A stretch of 64,000 nucleotides of DNA from Strobilurus pachycystidiatus (GCA_019915135.1 JAHLMK010000008.1:1364001-1428000); one strand, 5' to 3'; shown: positions 23,740-36,485, counted from the first letter of the stretch. The notes: generated from the letters alone by a model not told the origin. Made by a program: numbers and translations.

Positions 23740-25880
23740 AAGGAGCGCCCCGTTCTAACATCCTGGCGACTCGCGACACATTCCCAAACCCACCGAATTA
23801 TCATGATTAATTTCGGTAGGCGTTACGTCCCTGTGACATGAGTCAGCGTAACTCAACATAGGTCCCGACAGCGCGACCCTACCGACGCGACTCACTTTAT
23901 GCGACCATGGTCCATATGCCATGCAATCCCATGAACTGTGTCGGTTAAGACCCACTTCTCATGCAGGTTATATCCGCCCAGGTTCACCAGTCAAGATCAT
24001 TCAAGCGCTGTCAGCTCCAGATTTAGCAACGTCGGTCGTCGGGTTCGGCTTCCAAGGATGGCAAGACGAGGGCGGCAGCAACTAAAGACGACATGTTCAG
24101 GAAGATATCCATCCAGGGAGCACGATCGTGACTGGGAGCCAGTGATCAAGAAGCAAGAAGACCAAGAAATCTCGCCGCGATGTCTGGGCTGCTGGTCTTG
24201 CTAAAGTCTCTACGCGCCGCGCGCTTTCCCGTTCGATTCGCGGAGTACTGCTGTGTCTAAAAGGATTTCTGAGCATGCGCGTTCAGTTCGCTATGCGGAG
24301 GGTAGGTATTATTTGTCATCGCGCATGTGTTTGCGTCCACTGCGCCACACATCCTGGACTCGTCCAAACACCCTCTCAAGGAGGGTATGGGAGTTCACGG
24401 AGGCGCTTCGCGTAATCTGGGACGATGCTAGGGAGGCTGCCTTGTTTCTTTCGCTGGAGTTTGGCCATGGTGTTCGTTGTCCTGTTGTCCAGTGATGCTG
24501 GGAGTATGCCAGAGATGGGCCGGGCCGGTGTCTCTCTCAAGGAGAGGCAATCAGGCAGTGCCGTGCCGTGCTTGTGGGGAACGAGTCGTGGATGTGGACG
24601 CAGACTGGATGAAGAACTGTGAATCTGCTTAGGCTTCACCGTCTAGGGGATTTGAGGCATTCTGCAAGCTTCTCATGGGCTACGCACCTCAAGGAGTGTT
24701 TCCGTTTCTACGCGACACTCTGTAGATGCACATGCGTCGATTTTCCGGAGGCAGCTGGCTGGTGATATTGGGATATTTGCGCTATGCAGCCGTCGAGCTG
24801 GTGTACCGTCCCTCGGGCTGTCTAGGGAGTCGTGTCGAGGGGAAGTCTCATTTGATGGAGTGTTGGGAGTGATGTCGGCGGCCTAGACGGTTGAGTATCA
24901 GGCTGCTTGAGTAGACTCAGCCTACAAGCTCTTTCCCAAGATTCGATATTCGATATTCTTCAACACCGCTATGGCAATGGACTACGCACCTCAGGATGAG
25001 GTCTCTCTGTCTCGTTACTTCCTCAGCTTTCTGGGCAACCTCGGTTTGGATTCAATTTCTTGAGGTTATAGAGGAGGCGCTGATAATTTTCGATGTATAG
25101 ACTGAGCGGGATTATCTCGATGGCGAGGAAGACCATGGTCTGGTTGCCTGGTTTCTTGGGCGTGGCGTTCTGAGGTCCATGGAGGTGAGACCTTGGGGGT
25201 GAGACCGTGGCGAAAAGATCCATGATCAAAGCCACAACGATCACCCAAGCACCCCCAAATACCCCTTACTTCCGTTGGCTCAGACATTGTGCCGACGCAT
25301 GTTCCCTTATCCTCCCATGGCCTCTCCGACCCGCCGTCCCGCCCAGACACCAGATAATGCCCACCCTCTGCCCGCAATGTAAAGAAACTCGCTCATAACT
25401 CGAGAAACACCTCTGGCTACGCCAAGACACGCAGTCGCTCAACTCATGCACACTATACGGCCCCTCCTGGAAGATAGACTTACGGTTTTGAGTTAGTTCT
25501 CTTCTATCTGCCAGATTTCTCTGAATACATGTTCTTTCCCTCATGCAGGCAGTTGATTCCATAGTTGACTTTTCGCTGCGTATTCGCGGGCTATGCAGCG
25601 TATACCTTGACCTGACATCGAGGGGTCTCATGATTTCGAATTCGTCGATAGATAAGGCCGAGGATGAGCGCCAGAACCAGATACCTTCGCAATCATAACC
25701 CTCGAGGTTTCAACCAGGCTATCCATATTGTGCACGGTTCAGTAATTTCATGCTCTATAATGTCTGACGCCAGATCACAACACTCCCAACTCATTTCAAT
25801 GATGTCAACGACACTCCTTCGCCATCTACTCAGACATCCCGTCGCTCCGCCCCGCCCACGTTAATCAGCAATGTCCCTTA
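23740..25880 (-). repeat. Third decayed copy of the repeat-arm family
   Basis: Read on the minus strand this parallels the inner part of arm B: the CATGGTCGCATAAAG-GTGAGT intron-like block near 23905-23845 (compare 18171-18110), the segment rich in KEG and GMGV near 24380-24500 (compare 18650-18790), and the ADNTYR-like segment found at 2100 and 19570 has a counterpart at 25390-25440. It lacks the outer parts seen in arms A and B. It has the same orientation as arm B, so arm B and this copy are direct repeats about 5 kb apart. Frames are interrupted throughout. Confidence 0.6.
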
Positions 25881-26121
25881 TCATCCCCTAGTGATATAGT
25901 CTGGATATAGTATACATCATCGGCAATATGATTATTGAATTCAGTCCCCCCCGGCCATGATAAACCCCACTTGACTGTCTGCAAGGCGAATAGATCGTAC
26001 GACTGCATCTTCTTCTTTGACTAACATCGCACTGATGCTATCGAGTGGTTACTGGTGATTACCGCCGTCGAACCCGAGTACTTCTACCTATAACTGATAC
26101 TTAGCGAATATCATCGTCAAG

Positions 26122-27825
26122 TCACGAATGATTGCAATATTCAGAATCATCGTCTTCATCCTCCTTGTTGCTCTTGCTCATTTTCTTTCCCTTGGCCGTC
26201 GTCTTCTTGGCCGCAGTTTTTGCTTTCCCTGTCGCCTTCCTAGCCCTAGCGCTTTCTACCACATCTCGGATTCTCTGCAATAACTGTTCTTCTGAGTCGG
26301 CACGATCTTGAAGGACCTCAATCTCCGTCGCCCACACTTCTGGTTTTTCGAAACTGGGGGTCTCGAGAACGATCGGAATATTTTGTACACGCGTGTCGGC
26401 TAATATGTGTCGGAACGCGCCCAGTCCAATATGTCCGCTACACACGATACGTCAAGTCAGGCTTTGCCCAGTTCAACTTCAAGAACACGATACGCACAGC
26501 CCGATATTCTCGTGTCGGTCTCGATGCGAACCGAGTTCCGTCTTGGAATCATTGAGGTGTATACCACGTAGGTAAACAAGTCCGACTTGGGTGTCGAATT
26601 TTGTTACTTTGGCACGATGAGATTGGACTCAATGCGCAGATATGGACTTACTGGTCTCCCTGAAGGTTGTGTGAGTGGCATTGACACGAAAGAAACAATC
26701 ACTTACTCCCATCCCTCCTTCGTTCGAATATTATAGCCCTGTATGACGGTGTCAAGTCGAGCAAAATGAGGACAATACATGAAAAAAATCCCATACAGCA
26801 GCAAACATGTGGCCTATGCGAAGTTTCAAAAGATAGAGCGCAGTGACTGAGATATCAACGAACAGGTATCCAGGCAGACTCCGACGCGACTTTTGTCCTC
26901 GACCGCGTCGATGATTTCTTTCAGGTTATTGAAGTCTCCGCCTATAATGTTTCCAGCGCCTGCCTATGTAGTACGCAGGTTTGGTGAGAAGTGACTTTAT
27001 GATGTACGAGGATGGAGACCATGTTTTCGAGGACAGTAATCACTGATCCGGTCCTTTCGTCTTTGTGTGCTCGGTTGAGGCATTCTGCGATTAGAGCCAT
27101 GGATTCAGACGGCGTTGCAGCGCCAACAGTAGATCCCGGGCTTGAATACGTCCGTGAGTTCCCTATAGATGTGATGTTCAAAGGGAGACCGACTGGAAAT
27201 TGTATAATGAGAGTCCAAGCTGAGCGCATCGCCTCAAATCGTCAACGAAGCAGTCGTATGACTTATCACGTTTCTCACTACATGAGCTCAGTGTCAGAAT
27301 TCCAATCAAGAGAAATAGACCAGACAACTCACGCGTCAGGATTCCCAAGGTTTATAAGATAACTTCCGTGCGGCAAGACATGCCGGGGATCATAGTTATG
27401 CTCTTTCAAAGCTGCCTGAAACGCAGAGACAGTTGCCTGGGTCATCTCAGGAGAAGTCCATTTACGCTGTGATTTCAAGAACAGAGCGAACGCATTGGCA
27501 CTGTCAGAGGGTCAGACGCGCCAGTCCGTTGCGTTAGTCGAGTGCCATTGACGTCAAACACACCCGATGGAGACAGCATTAGTGACTGCATTTTCCAGAC
27601 CTCCAGCGGCAGATACATGAGCGCCAAGCTTCCATAAGCTGTCCTTTCTAGGTTTCAATGGTGGCATTACTGGTTGGGTTTCTTCGTGCTAAATGATCCA
27701 GTCTTGGAATAAGTACCTGGAAGAAACATACCGGTCTTTGCCTTCGCTGTGCGCGCTCGTTTGGCGGGAGGAGCATCTTCTGCATAATCATCAGCAGCGG
27801 TGGATGCCTTTCGTGTCCTTCCCAT
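26122..27825 (-). CDS. APN1: AP endonuclease of the endonuclease IV family
   Basis: Apurinic/apyrimidinic endonuclease that nicks DNA 5' to abasic sites in base excision repair, acting in nucleus and possibly mitochondria. After a basic N-terminal tail ([11 protein letters not shown]) the conserved TIM-barrel follows in order: [30 protein letters not shown] (its histidine codon split by an intron), [45 protein letters not shown] and PIVLETP. All nine zinc ligands expected from the E. coli enzyme (three His-type sites, Glu145, Asp179/His182, His216, Asp229/His231, Glu261) can be located. The C-terminus adds a lysine/alanine-rich and acidic tail of about 45 residues, typical of fungal homologues. 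The gene is split by at least seven short introns. The start at 27825 gives MGRTRKAST. Family assignment is secure. Confidence 0.95.
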
Positions 27826-28524
27826 AGGTATGCAGCCAGTCGTGAATTTCAGAATAGAATGACTGTTCCGAGTACAATGGGACAGATAGGAAAGCATGCA
27901 AAGGCAAGAGAGCCAGAGTTTTTCTCAGAGTTCTCAAGCGTTGAATGTTGAGTGTGGTCGTTCCGGGGAAACCTGAGTACTGAGTGTGGTCCGACTGTTC
28001 GTCGTTGACGGTCAAGATCACAAAAGGAAAAATGCGTTCTGCCGTCAAAGACTAAAGCGCCCGATCACATGTTCCCGCCACCATCAGGTTTATTCAGTAT
28101 CATTCTTGATCATCTCATTATAAGTACTAGACACATCTTTCAGGATATACTAATAGGGTTACGTGGGTTCCACTTCCAACCGATAGATCCACTACAGTAT
28201 CTGAATGAGCGGTACGATCTTACCCACACATGCTGCTTAGACCACTGTTAATAAGCTCAGTAGTATGTTCGTAGATAGCAACTCGGAGAGTCCCAATAAT
28301 CGGTAGTCACTTGCTTGTTAGGAGGCATCGGATATCCCGTTGGCGTCAGCTGATTCTTATGTTTGAAGGTTCCACACGGCGCGCAGAGACACATAGTGAT
28401 GCCAGTGCCTCAGCGACGCCAGTGTCACTGCAGTCAGTGATCATCGCAAGTCATAACTGGTCTCATAATGATTGAAAGTCCTTTGACGAGGTACAGTTTA
28501 TTTATACACTTCCCCATAACACAC
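27826..28524. other. Intergenic between APN1 and beta-flanking gene
   Basis: No coding sequence is recognised. It should contain the APN1 promoter and the terminator of the beta-flanking gene, both on the minus strand. There are no repeats of note. Confidence 0.45.
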
Positions 28525-29434
28525 TTACATGAAGCCCTGCGCCTGTTGACGAATTTAGCCCCACAGAGGAGGGACGAGACGTCATATGAGCTCACCATCT
28601 TGAAAAGCGAGCCAAGGCCGCCAGAGTCGCTGCCTCCAGTTGCAGAGGAGAACTTGGATTGAACCATGAGCTTCATGACAGTCATAGCCGCACCATTGAC
28701 GGCATCTTGCTTGTTGCCAGACGCAGCGCCGCCCGAGCTATCGAAAAGCTTCGAGGCTTCAGCCATCGCAAGACTGATAAGCTGACTTTTGGATCCTCCT
28801 CCGGAGGAACCGTTAGAGGTGAACTTCTTGAGGATCTAAGCGCGACCGATGAGGCTGTAATCTCAGGAAGGCTCAAGGCGACCGGTACAGACCTGGAGGG
28901 CGGCAGCACTGCCCATAGATCCAGCATCAAGGTTTGAGCCGGATCCCTGCTCGTAGGCGGCCTTGTGGGCTCGGGTGGCTTGCTCCTCGTCTACAGCTTC
29001 CGTATGTTGGTTCTGAGGAGTGGGATCAGTGGAGAGCGGCTGGTAAGTCGATGTTCTACCTTATTCTGGGAGACAAACGACATGGCACTGGAGAATAGAG
29101 ATGAATCGCCAGATCCTTGCTGTGTAGCCGTCTGGATGACCTCGTCGTGGTTAACTGTGTCAGAGTCAATATCAGTCGTTTGAACGACGCAGACAACTTA
29201 CGATCCGGATCACCACTGGCAGGTCCTGAGTGGTGCGGGGAGTTATATTCCTGGCCGCCTGTCTTGGAGACGTCAGCTATGGCATGGGTCAGCTCGGCTA
29301 ACATGGCGATGGATGGTTGCGATGCATACAATGAGATTCGCTGTAGGCTTCGTAGCCTTTCTTCGCTATGTTCATAAATGAGTCCTTCAGCTGGATCAGT
29401 AACAATCAATCGAGTAGGCCTTTGCACCGACCAT
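28525..29434 (-). CDS. beta-fg: Beta-flanking protein (conserved mating-locus neighbour)
   Basis: Matches the beta-flanking protein family that borders the A mating-type locus in many mushrooms; its biochemical role is unknown. Recognisable pieces in order are FMNIAKKGYEAYS, SPHHSGPASGDPD, NHDEVIQTATQQGSGDSSLF, a segment with AYEQGSGSNLDAG, then SQLISLAMAEASKLFDSSGG, NKQDAVNGAAMTVMKLM and a glycine/serine-rich end closing with LFKMAQGFM. Five or more short introns separate them. The last exon is only a few codons long and ends at the TAA at 28525-28527. The start is either 29434 (needing a small first intron) or 29375. The protein is low in complexity and Gly/Ser/Gln-rich, as usual for this family. 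Its presence 13 kb from HD1 supports mating-type synteny, here stretched by repeats. Confidence 0.85.
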
Positions 29435-29582
29435 GGTGGCTGCAAGTTAGGTTGTAGGGCAGTGACGTAGGTCTCCAGGACTGCCCTTGACTGCCGCTAT
29501 CAGTCACGGCAAAACGCGTCGCAACCCGTGTCACGAATTCGGCCTTTTAATTTGGCATCAAGCTCTTTTGTCTTACACCACC

Positions 29583-31443
29583 ATGTCGCGCCGAGTAACA
29601 AGCAGTCTCACCCACGCGATTACCCGCCCCTCCAGTCTTCTGCGTCTCCCGCTCGAACTGCTTCGAGAAATTGTCGATACCTTCGACGACTACGAACAGA
29701 GCAATGTTCTTCGGACACTCATGAGCACGAACTGCCATCTGCGCGGTTTCGCTCTCCCACTGTTCTTCAAGGCGGTGCACCTCAATAAGCCCGGCCTCTT
29801 CCAGTGGATGATGATCCTTCTACGGGACTCTCCCGAGGTTTACGAATACATCAGGTAACTACTTATTCCTGGAGGCCTTATAGACCGTTGACCATTCCTT
29901 TCTTTAGATCCATAAAAATTCACATCACATTGTCTGATATGACGACCTTCCGCAACTCGTCAATCATGGCACTCAAGAGTCTCACCCACTTGCGCGTGTT
30001 TGAAGCCAGCTTCGTACAGTGTACGCAGAAGGTCCTCGACGCTCTCAGCCCTCGCGTAGAAGAGCTGGAGATATGCTGGTATGGGAAACAAGAATTTCCA
30101 GATATCCGAGCATTCAAACAGCTTCGTTCATTCCGCATGATCACCTTCAAACGACGCGACGAGCGTGTTATCCCTCGGGTATACCACACCAAAGCCGTCA
30201 TACTTCCTCACCTCGCCACTCTCTCTGTCTGCCTCGTGTCTCATGCATGTCTAGCCGACATCGTCAACCAATACACCCTTCCCAACCTTCAGATTCTCAA
30301 ATTCGAACAAGCGGTTGCCCGCCCTCGAGCTATCTATCAATTCATTGATAGGCATCCCAAACTTCGAGAAGTGAACGTTGCCTTCCAGGCTTTCGCGAAC
30401 CCTCGATTACCTCCAATCGTTATGCTGATGGGTGGCTCAGACGCGTGGAAGCCACTCAGCGTTGATACCATGGACACTTTCACGGACAGACGGAAAGAAG
30501 ACCCAGCCTCGTCGTGGTGCAATATTTTGGTTCAGGAAATCGCTTTCAAACGCGTCCTGATCGAAGAAGCGTCAGTTCCAGATGTTAGCCACTCCATCCG
30601 TGAACTGGCCCTCATGACAGAGGATACCCGCGCCTGGGATTTGGGGGCTGACTTTATGAAAGTCATGGCGCTAGGAGAACAGGTGCCTCTATTCAGAGAT
30701 GTGGAGAATCTGACCGTACGGGCAGTTGATGACTGGGATAATTACAGGTCTTTCTCTGAATTCATGGTACGCGAAATCATTCATCTCTTTTGGGTCCGAC
30801 TGACCTCATGTATCAGATCAAAATGGGCAGTCATCTCAACCATTGGCCCAAACTGAAGAAATTGGCCGTCCACTCTCATTCTCTACTGCCCTTCAAGGAG
30901 TGGGGACCGGAATTTACTCGCGCGCCGTCATGGGAGATTCAAAACGTACTTACAGACGACACACCTCTCCTTCTTTGTCAGCCACCCATCTCAGCCTGGA
31001 CCGGTGTACCAATATCCATTCAATCGCTCCTAGACTCCATACCTGTGTTGGCCCTCCTCCCACCCCAATACACAGACATCCATGTACTTGCAGATGCACT
31101 TCATCGACAAGTCATCTCTATTGCCGGAGCAGAGTACGCGCATGTGCCCTACTCGAAGGTCTTCCTCGCGCCTGCTTGGGAGCGAGTTCACAGAAATACC
31201 TTTGAGGCGGCAGTTTTGCATCTGGCGGCGTCTTGTCCAACTTTGACACAGATGGAGTGGTATTTGCCGGTACCAAAAGACATATACTCACAAGGTCCTC
31301 GGTTACAGTGGAACATACTGAAGGACGAGAAAGGTGTCAGCCATGTCAAATCTCAATTCTTCTGGAAAGTTCGACAGCCACTGAGCATTGCCGTTGGAGA
31401 AGAGCTCGAACGCATCACATATCCGCCTTGCTTTTCTAGATGA
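29583..31443 (+). CDS. F-box-like protein
   Basis: Three exons (introns at about 29856-29907 and 30766-30817) give roughly 580 residues. Near the N-terminus, residues of about 18-60 fit an F-box (LLRLPLELLREIVDTFDDYE), which would bind SKP1 and recruit a substrate to an SCF ubiquitin ligase. The rest has loosely leucine-rich spacing (for example LKSLTHLRVFEASF and LPNLQILKFEQ) but no clear repeat count. The start at 29583 follows CACC and is preferred over an in-frame upstream ATG at 29487. Large lineage-specific F-box families are common in Agaricomycetes. It is divergent to the beta-flanking gene with a 150 bp gap. The target is unknown. Confidence 0.8.
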
Positions 31444-31511
31444 CGAGGTTGTTTTATACATTTACACTATTAATGATAATTACACTTTGGCTAGAAGTAC
31501 GACTCTGTGAT

Positions 31512-32415
31512 CTAAACTCGGTAGGAACCATCGGCAGCGGGTCCCTTCGTAGCATCGGGATATGGGCCACCCGTGTGTGAACCGCTTTCTAGAGGAGCCG
31601 TACTGGGCGCGACATTGGGTTGCGCTGTCGTGCTTTGTTGCTGGACTCCTTGCATATACCCCCTCGCCTTCTCAATGTGCGGTTGAGCAGTTTCTTGGGC
31701 AGTCGCCACATAGCCCTTGGCAGTCTCCAAATGTGGTTGAGCGGTTTCTTGGGCAGTCGCCATGTAGCCCTTAGCGGTCTCTAGAGCGGCTGTAGCGCCG
31801 GATTGCAGCTGAGCCGGGATACCACCGGACCCGGATGACGGGGCCTGTCCTGGTTGGCCAGTGGCTGTTGGAAGGTATGACTGTAGATTTGGTGAGAATC
31901 ATTCAAAGCCGTTGGGCGACGTGACAATATACCTGAGCGGTGGCAATGGCCTGACCAGCAAGTTGTTTCGCCTGATCGATATAGCCTGCGCCAGAAGATT
32001 GAGTGGATTGAAGATCCTGTCTCCCCTCCGACACGCCCGCATTGAGAACGCCATTTGCCTGTTGTTGCAGCGTGTCGAGAGCCGACTTATCACCAGTGAA
32101 TGCAGATCCTTTCAACTGCGCATGCCCGTGAGTATTCATAGAGCTGGGTTGCTCGATGTAAACTTACCTGCGCGGTCTCGGCTGTTTGATGCGCAGCCTC
32201 AGTTGCAGCCTCAGCTTGTTTCTCCACTGCACGGGCGACGGAGGCGGTGGGTGCGTGGGCCTGGGCTTCAGCCGCGGTCGTCTCGTATTGGGAACGCCTG
32301 AGAGAAGTATTCAGTATAGATCATCGCGGATTGACTGCATTTTGGCTACTGACTCGGCGCCAGTGGCTTCCACGACGTTGAAGATTTGACCAGAGGTAGT
32401 TGAGTTGGCGGACAT
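31512..32415 (-). CDS. LEA-like stress protein with TAQETAQPH repeats
   Basis: A hydrophilic, alanine/glutamine-rich protein of roughly 200 residues in several exons. It starts MSANSTTSGQIFNVVEATGA and continues through an alanine-rich helical part (VARAVEKQAEAATEAAHQTA). The C-terminal half contains repeats of about 17 residues (ETAKGYMATAQETAQPHL, then ETAKGYVATAQETAQPHI, then EKARGYMQG). The composition and amphipathic periodicity resemble late-embryogenesis-abundant-type proteins induced by dehydration or heat; that function is inferred. The stop codon is at 31512. Family assignment by composition only. Confidence 0.7.
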
Positions 32416-32815
32416 GATGATTGTAGTTTGTTGGAAAGCAGCCGCGCGCCAAAGCTCTTTATACTGCTTCCTGACTGCTCCGCACACGACCCTTCATTCC
32501 TTCCCTGCCCATGGAGACGGATTGAATGATATCATCTGATGACGTCGTAAACGAATTGGAGACTATGACGCATACTTTCAGGCGATGATGCGTACACACA
32601 GAAACTACACTACAAACTACGGATGTGGGTATACATGTGAAGACAGACGTTGCAGTGACAGAAAATGAAACAACACAAGGGCGTAGAGGATACGGATGCA
32701 TGTACAGGTAAGAAAGCCGAACAGCGTGATCAATGAATGTGCCAATTTTTGAGGAAAGGAAGGAGACTGAGTAAAAGAGGGAGTCTGTGATGGTAAGAAT
32801 AAAGAGCGACAATTT
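32416..32815. other. Intergenic, no gene seen
   Basis: Contains the promoter of the LEA-like gene and the 3' flank of the glycogenin gene, both minus-strand. Short frames only. Confidence 0.4.
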
Positions 32816-35800
32816 TCAATGGGTGGTAACATCCTCTTCCCAGGAACTCATCTTCAGGAACCGTGCCAAAACCTCCTCCGAACCGCGCTTGAACAGTTCG
32901 ACGCCTCGCGCTGGGTCGAAGACGCGTCCAGGCTTACGCATCGGAGAGGCTATGTTGAGCGGCTGGTCAGGCGGAGATAGCGGTCCAACAGAAGACGGGG
33001 GAGACGCCACCGACGAACCATCATTAGATGATTGACGGGTCATGTCTGGGCTCTCCGCCGTCGACTTTGTCGCCGCCGCGGGTGGCGGCGTAATTGCAGC
33101 GGGGGCTGGGCGCGATGCAGGTGTCTCGGGAAAGACGAATTCCCTGGGCGAGCGCATGCCTCCAACAGGGGAAGGAAACGCGGTTGTCATCGAAACGTCA
33201 GGACCTCCGCTCATCTGGTTGACAGAGGAGGGAGGTAAGACCGTCGGACGCTGCGCACGCGGAGATTGGGACGTCTGTGTACCAAGAGTAACTTGAACAC
33301 CCATACTCCGCATGACAGGAGAGATGGTCTGAACGCCACGTACTCGGTATTCCTTCTTCTTTCCTTTGATGACATAGCTTGATGAGACAGACGAACCCCG
33401 CGATCGTGTTTTTGCGCTCGTAGTCTCGTGGTCGCTATCATCAGCCCAAAGGCCAGGTTTGTGGGTTACCTGGTCCTCATTTTCATCATCGCCATCGTCC
33501 TCGTCGTCACCGTCTCGGCTGCTCGCTTCTGTACGTTCGTCCCAGCTGCGGGTCTCACGACGTTTCCATTCTTGACTGTCGAAAGCCGGAGCCAGCGGAG
33601 GAGGCGCGGGAGGGCGAACCAGTCTGTTAGCATACTTCTGTATACTAGGAACAGTATCCCAAGCATTGGCATAAGTTAGTGAATGCGGCAACCCTTGGGG
33701 CGGGGACAGAGGTTGTTGCGAGCGTAGGGACTCAGGAGAGGGTATAGGCTGTACTTCTTGCGAGGGTTGGGAAGGAAGAGTAGGAGTGAGAAATTCAGAA
33801 GGCGACGGCGCATCATATGAGGGAAAAACACGTCCTGGCCGAGGGCGAGGTTGTTCTTCCCAGGGAAAGACTGGTTTGACCTTTCCACGATCCGGACTGG
33901 GAGACGACCCAGTCGTCGCATCGCCGACAACCTCTCGATAATGCCCCTGCTTCCTTAATTGCTCCGGAATCTCAGGTATGGGTGGAGGTTGGAAGAATGT
34001 GCCTGAATCGGGTGTAGGGGAGGTGGGTCGGTTTTGCTCATACTGATAGGACTGGTCATGGCGTCTACTTGGAGACTGGTCCCAAACGTTTGGGAAATAT
34101 GTATCTGCGGGAAATGCATTCGGGGTAGGTGCAGTGTTGGGAGGTGGCTCGATTGCAGGATTCCAGGAAAGCTTGGGAGGAGAAGCGGGACGAGGTGGCT
34201 GAGGCTGTGGCTCTGGGTGATAAACATGCTGCTGTTCCGAGACAAGATCCCCCGGCTGGTGAGAACGCTCGCTAATGTCGTGTTGAATGACTTGAGAGGA
34301 AGTTTGACTGGGAAGATCGTCTGCAGGATGACGTTGCGTGGTATTGTGGGTTAGAACAGGGGAGAGGAATTCAACATCATGAACGTGCGGGCCGGGAGTA
34401 AGGAGTATGAGTTGGTGAACAATATCGCCGCCCCCCGAGGCAGGTATCGCGTCCTCCGGTTGGCGGTGAGGTTGATCATGGTGGGGACCGGGAATGGAGG
34501 GTGTGCGATGTTGAACAACATCGCCGCTCCCCGAGACAGATATCGCGTCCTCCAATTGAAGGTAAGGTTGATCATGGTGGGCAACTGGAGGATGCGGCGG
34601 AGGAGGTAAATGCCGAACCAAGTCGACGCGACCTTCCGAGGGTAAGCTCGAATAATCACCTTCACCGCTACGTCCGTCCGGTGTCCTAGCAGTGCTACCC
34701 ATTCCTTCCAAAGCGAGTCGGCGGAGGTCTTCCAGCCCCAGAACAGCCCCCGGAGCAGCCAAGTCCGTGGACGACCCAGTCCTTGGTGACTCGTCCCACA
34801 CAGAGACATAGCGTTTGACTTCAAATTTGCGTTCGGGTATGATGTTTTCGGCACGATAATGCTTGTCGTATACAGCGTACCATCGATCCAGGAGTGAATT
34901 ATAGTCGTAAGCTCGGCTGGCGTCCTTGAATTCTTCCGTCGCACCTTTCTGTTGTGCAATGAAGGGAGGACGATACGCCATACCATTCCAAGGCTTGTCA
35001 GGGCCAATGAAGTGAATGGCCTTGATTTGAGAACCAAATCGCTCGTAGGCAGGAGCGTAACTGGTGTCACGTTAGAGAGGGAATGAAAGAAGCTGATGAA
35101 GCTTACGTGTAAGCGGCTGTGGGAGTCGTATTATAGGTGAAGCTGAGTCTGTTCCAGTCTGGACCTCTCCACTCGTTCAAGATGCCTTGATCTCCGCCAT
35201 CCCAAGTCCCTCGGGACTTGAGCAAAGTATTCAATGCTTCGAATTTGTCCTGCCCCGGAGCCAATACCATTACGCCAGAGTTGAATATATCGGGCCAGCC
35301 AACATCAGGAACAGCGGAGAATTCGTGGGGTAATGTGAAGAGGTGAGAGAGAGGTTGGATGGGAAGGACGTCGGCGTCGAGGAAGATTATCTTGGAGTAC
35401 TGGGTCAGGCGAAAGACATGTAGCTTCGTAAGCACAGTGGATAAGTCTGGGCGGCCTGGGAGATGAACAAAGTCAATATATGCGCTCAAAAAGCTATCCG
35501 GCACAAAATAGTGTGCGGGGGGAAAGAGGTGACATGGAGCTCCGCAACAAAAGCACAGGACGTATCATGTGTCCAAAGACGCGTCCGACATAGAATTCAT
35601 GTCGGCGCAGGTAACGTTGAATGCCAAAGACAACGGACGAAGCGGTAGAAACGCGTCCACCCCTCTGTTCTGTAACACTGGAGAGAAAGAGCGATGGCAA
35701 CATACCTAGCAATTGCAAGCCTTTGTCGTCTTCCTGGGTAATGACCTCGACCCCCACGACAACATTGAAGGTTTTCCTCAGTAGCTTGATTGTTGATACA

Positions 35801-35961
35801 TCGACTGTCTCTGGAGTGACGAGGCAGACGGTTTGAAAATCAACTTCCGGTGCCTGAGCTGGGGACGGATGGAGGTCTCTGAGAGCAGCGGCTAATGCGA
35901 GCGCGCCTGGCAGATACCTGTCAGAGGTCAGGAGCGTCGCAAAAGCATACGGGACAGCCAT
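32816..35961 (-). CDS. GLGEN: Glycogenin (GT8 family) with very long C-terminal tail
   Basis: Self-glucosylating primer of glycogen synthesis, cytosolic. The start MAVPYAFATLLTSDRYLPGA opens a GT8 fold. The nucleotide-sugar site is IIFLDADVLPI with the DAD motif, followed by FNSGVMVLAPG, GDQGILNEW and a segment with IHFIGPDKPWN. The first exon (35961 to about 35706) is followed by an intron of nearly 250 nt, long for this genome. After the catalytic part of about 300 residues comes a tail of about 700 residues rich in Pro/Ser with repeated VWDQSP, SVWDES and WDTVP-type motifs; such W-containing motifs in fungal glycogenins bind glycogen synthase. A tandem repeat lies at 34370-34640. Glycogenin is a classical neighbour of the HD locus in Polyporales, which fits the mating-type context. 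Confidence 0.92.
34370..34640 (-). repeat. Internal tandem repeat in glycogenin tail
   Basis: Two to three imperfect copies of about 100 bp encode a unit like HHDQPYLQLEDAISVSGSGD followed by VVQHRTPSIPGP. The unit keeps the reading frame. Confidence 0.75.
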
Positions 35962-36485
35962 GAAGGCGTCGGGATGACGGGGGAAGGAGAGACGAATGAC
36001 TTGATGACGGTCCGGAAGCAAGCATTCAAGGCAAATTTCGAAACACAGAATCGGCCCTGATGAGGCTCTTCCAGCCCCAGTTGTCAATCGCTCTCACGCA
36101 CACAGGCCCACACTTTGTCAACACGAGCGAATACGAGGGCAAGACTAGACCATGTCCTTCCCATTGAGCAGTATATTGAGTCAGCCGAAGCATCGTTACT
36201 CCAATAATTACACCTCTCATGTTGGAATTCTGGCATGATTTCATGTTCATATACTCCTTCCAAGAACTTGAAGGCTCGTCGACATCGACTCGCAAGCAGA
36301 GAGTCAAGCATTTCAAGCCCGATGTTGCCAGCTGGCAGCACCGAGCAAATGCGGTGGCCTCGTCATGCCCCGTCATGACGTCTGAATCAAGGACCCTTGC
36401 CTTCGTCCCATGCTCTCGTTCAGCCGGTGATTTGGCGTAGGCGGGCTAGTCGCAGTACGGCCCCGACAGTTGCGCTTCCTAGATC
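35962..36485. promoter_or_regulatory. Divergent promoter region, glycogenin and ABC1 gene
   Basis: Separates the minus-strand glycogenin start from the plus-strand ABC1-family start. No coding sequence or specific element was recognised. Confidence 0.4.

Noticed and set aside
29056..29445. A 129-codon minus-strand frame over the 5' end of the beta-flanking gene
   Set aside because: It reads through introns; the spliced model with NHDEVIQTATQQ and FMNIAKKGYEAYS matches the family instead.
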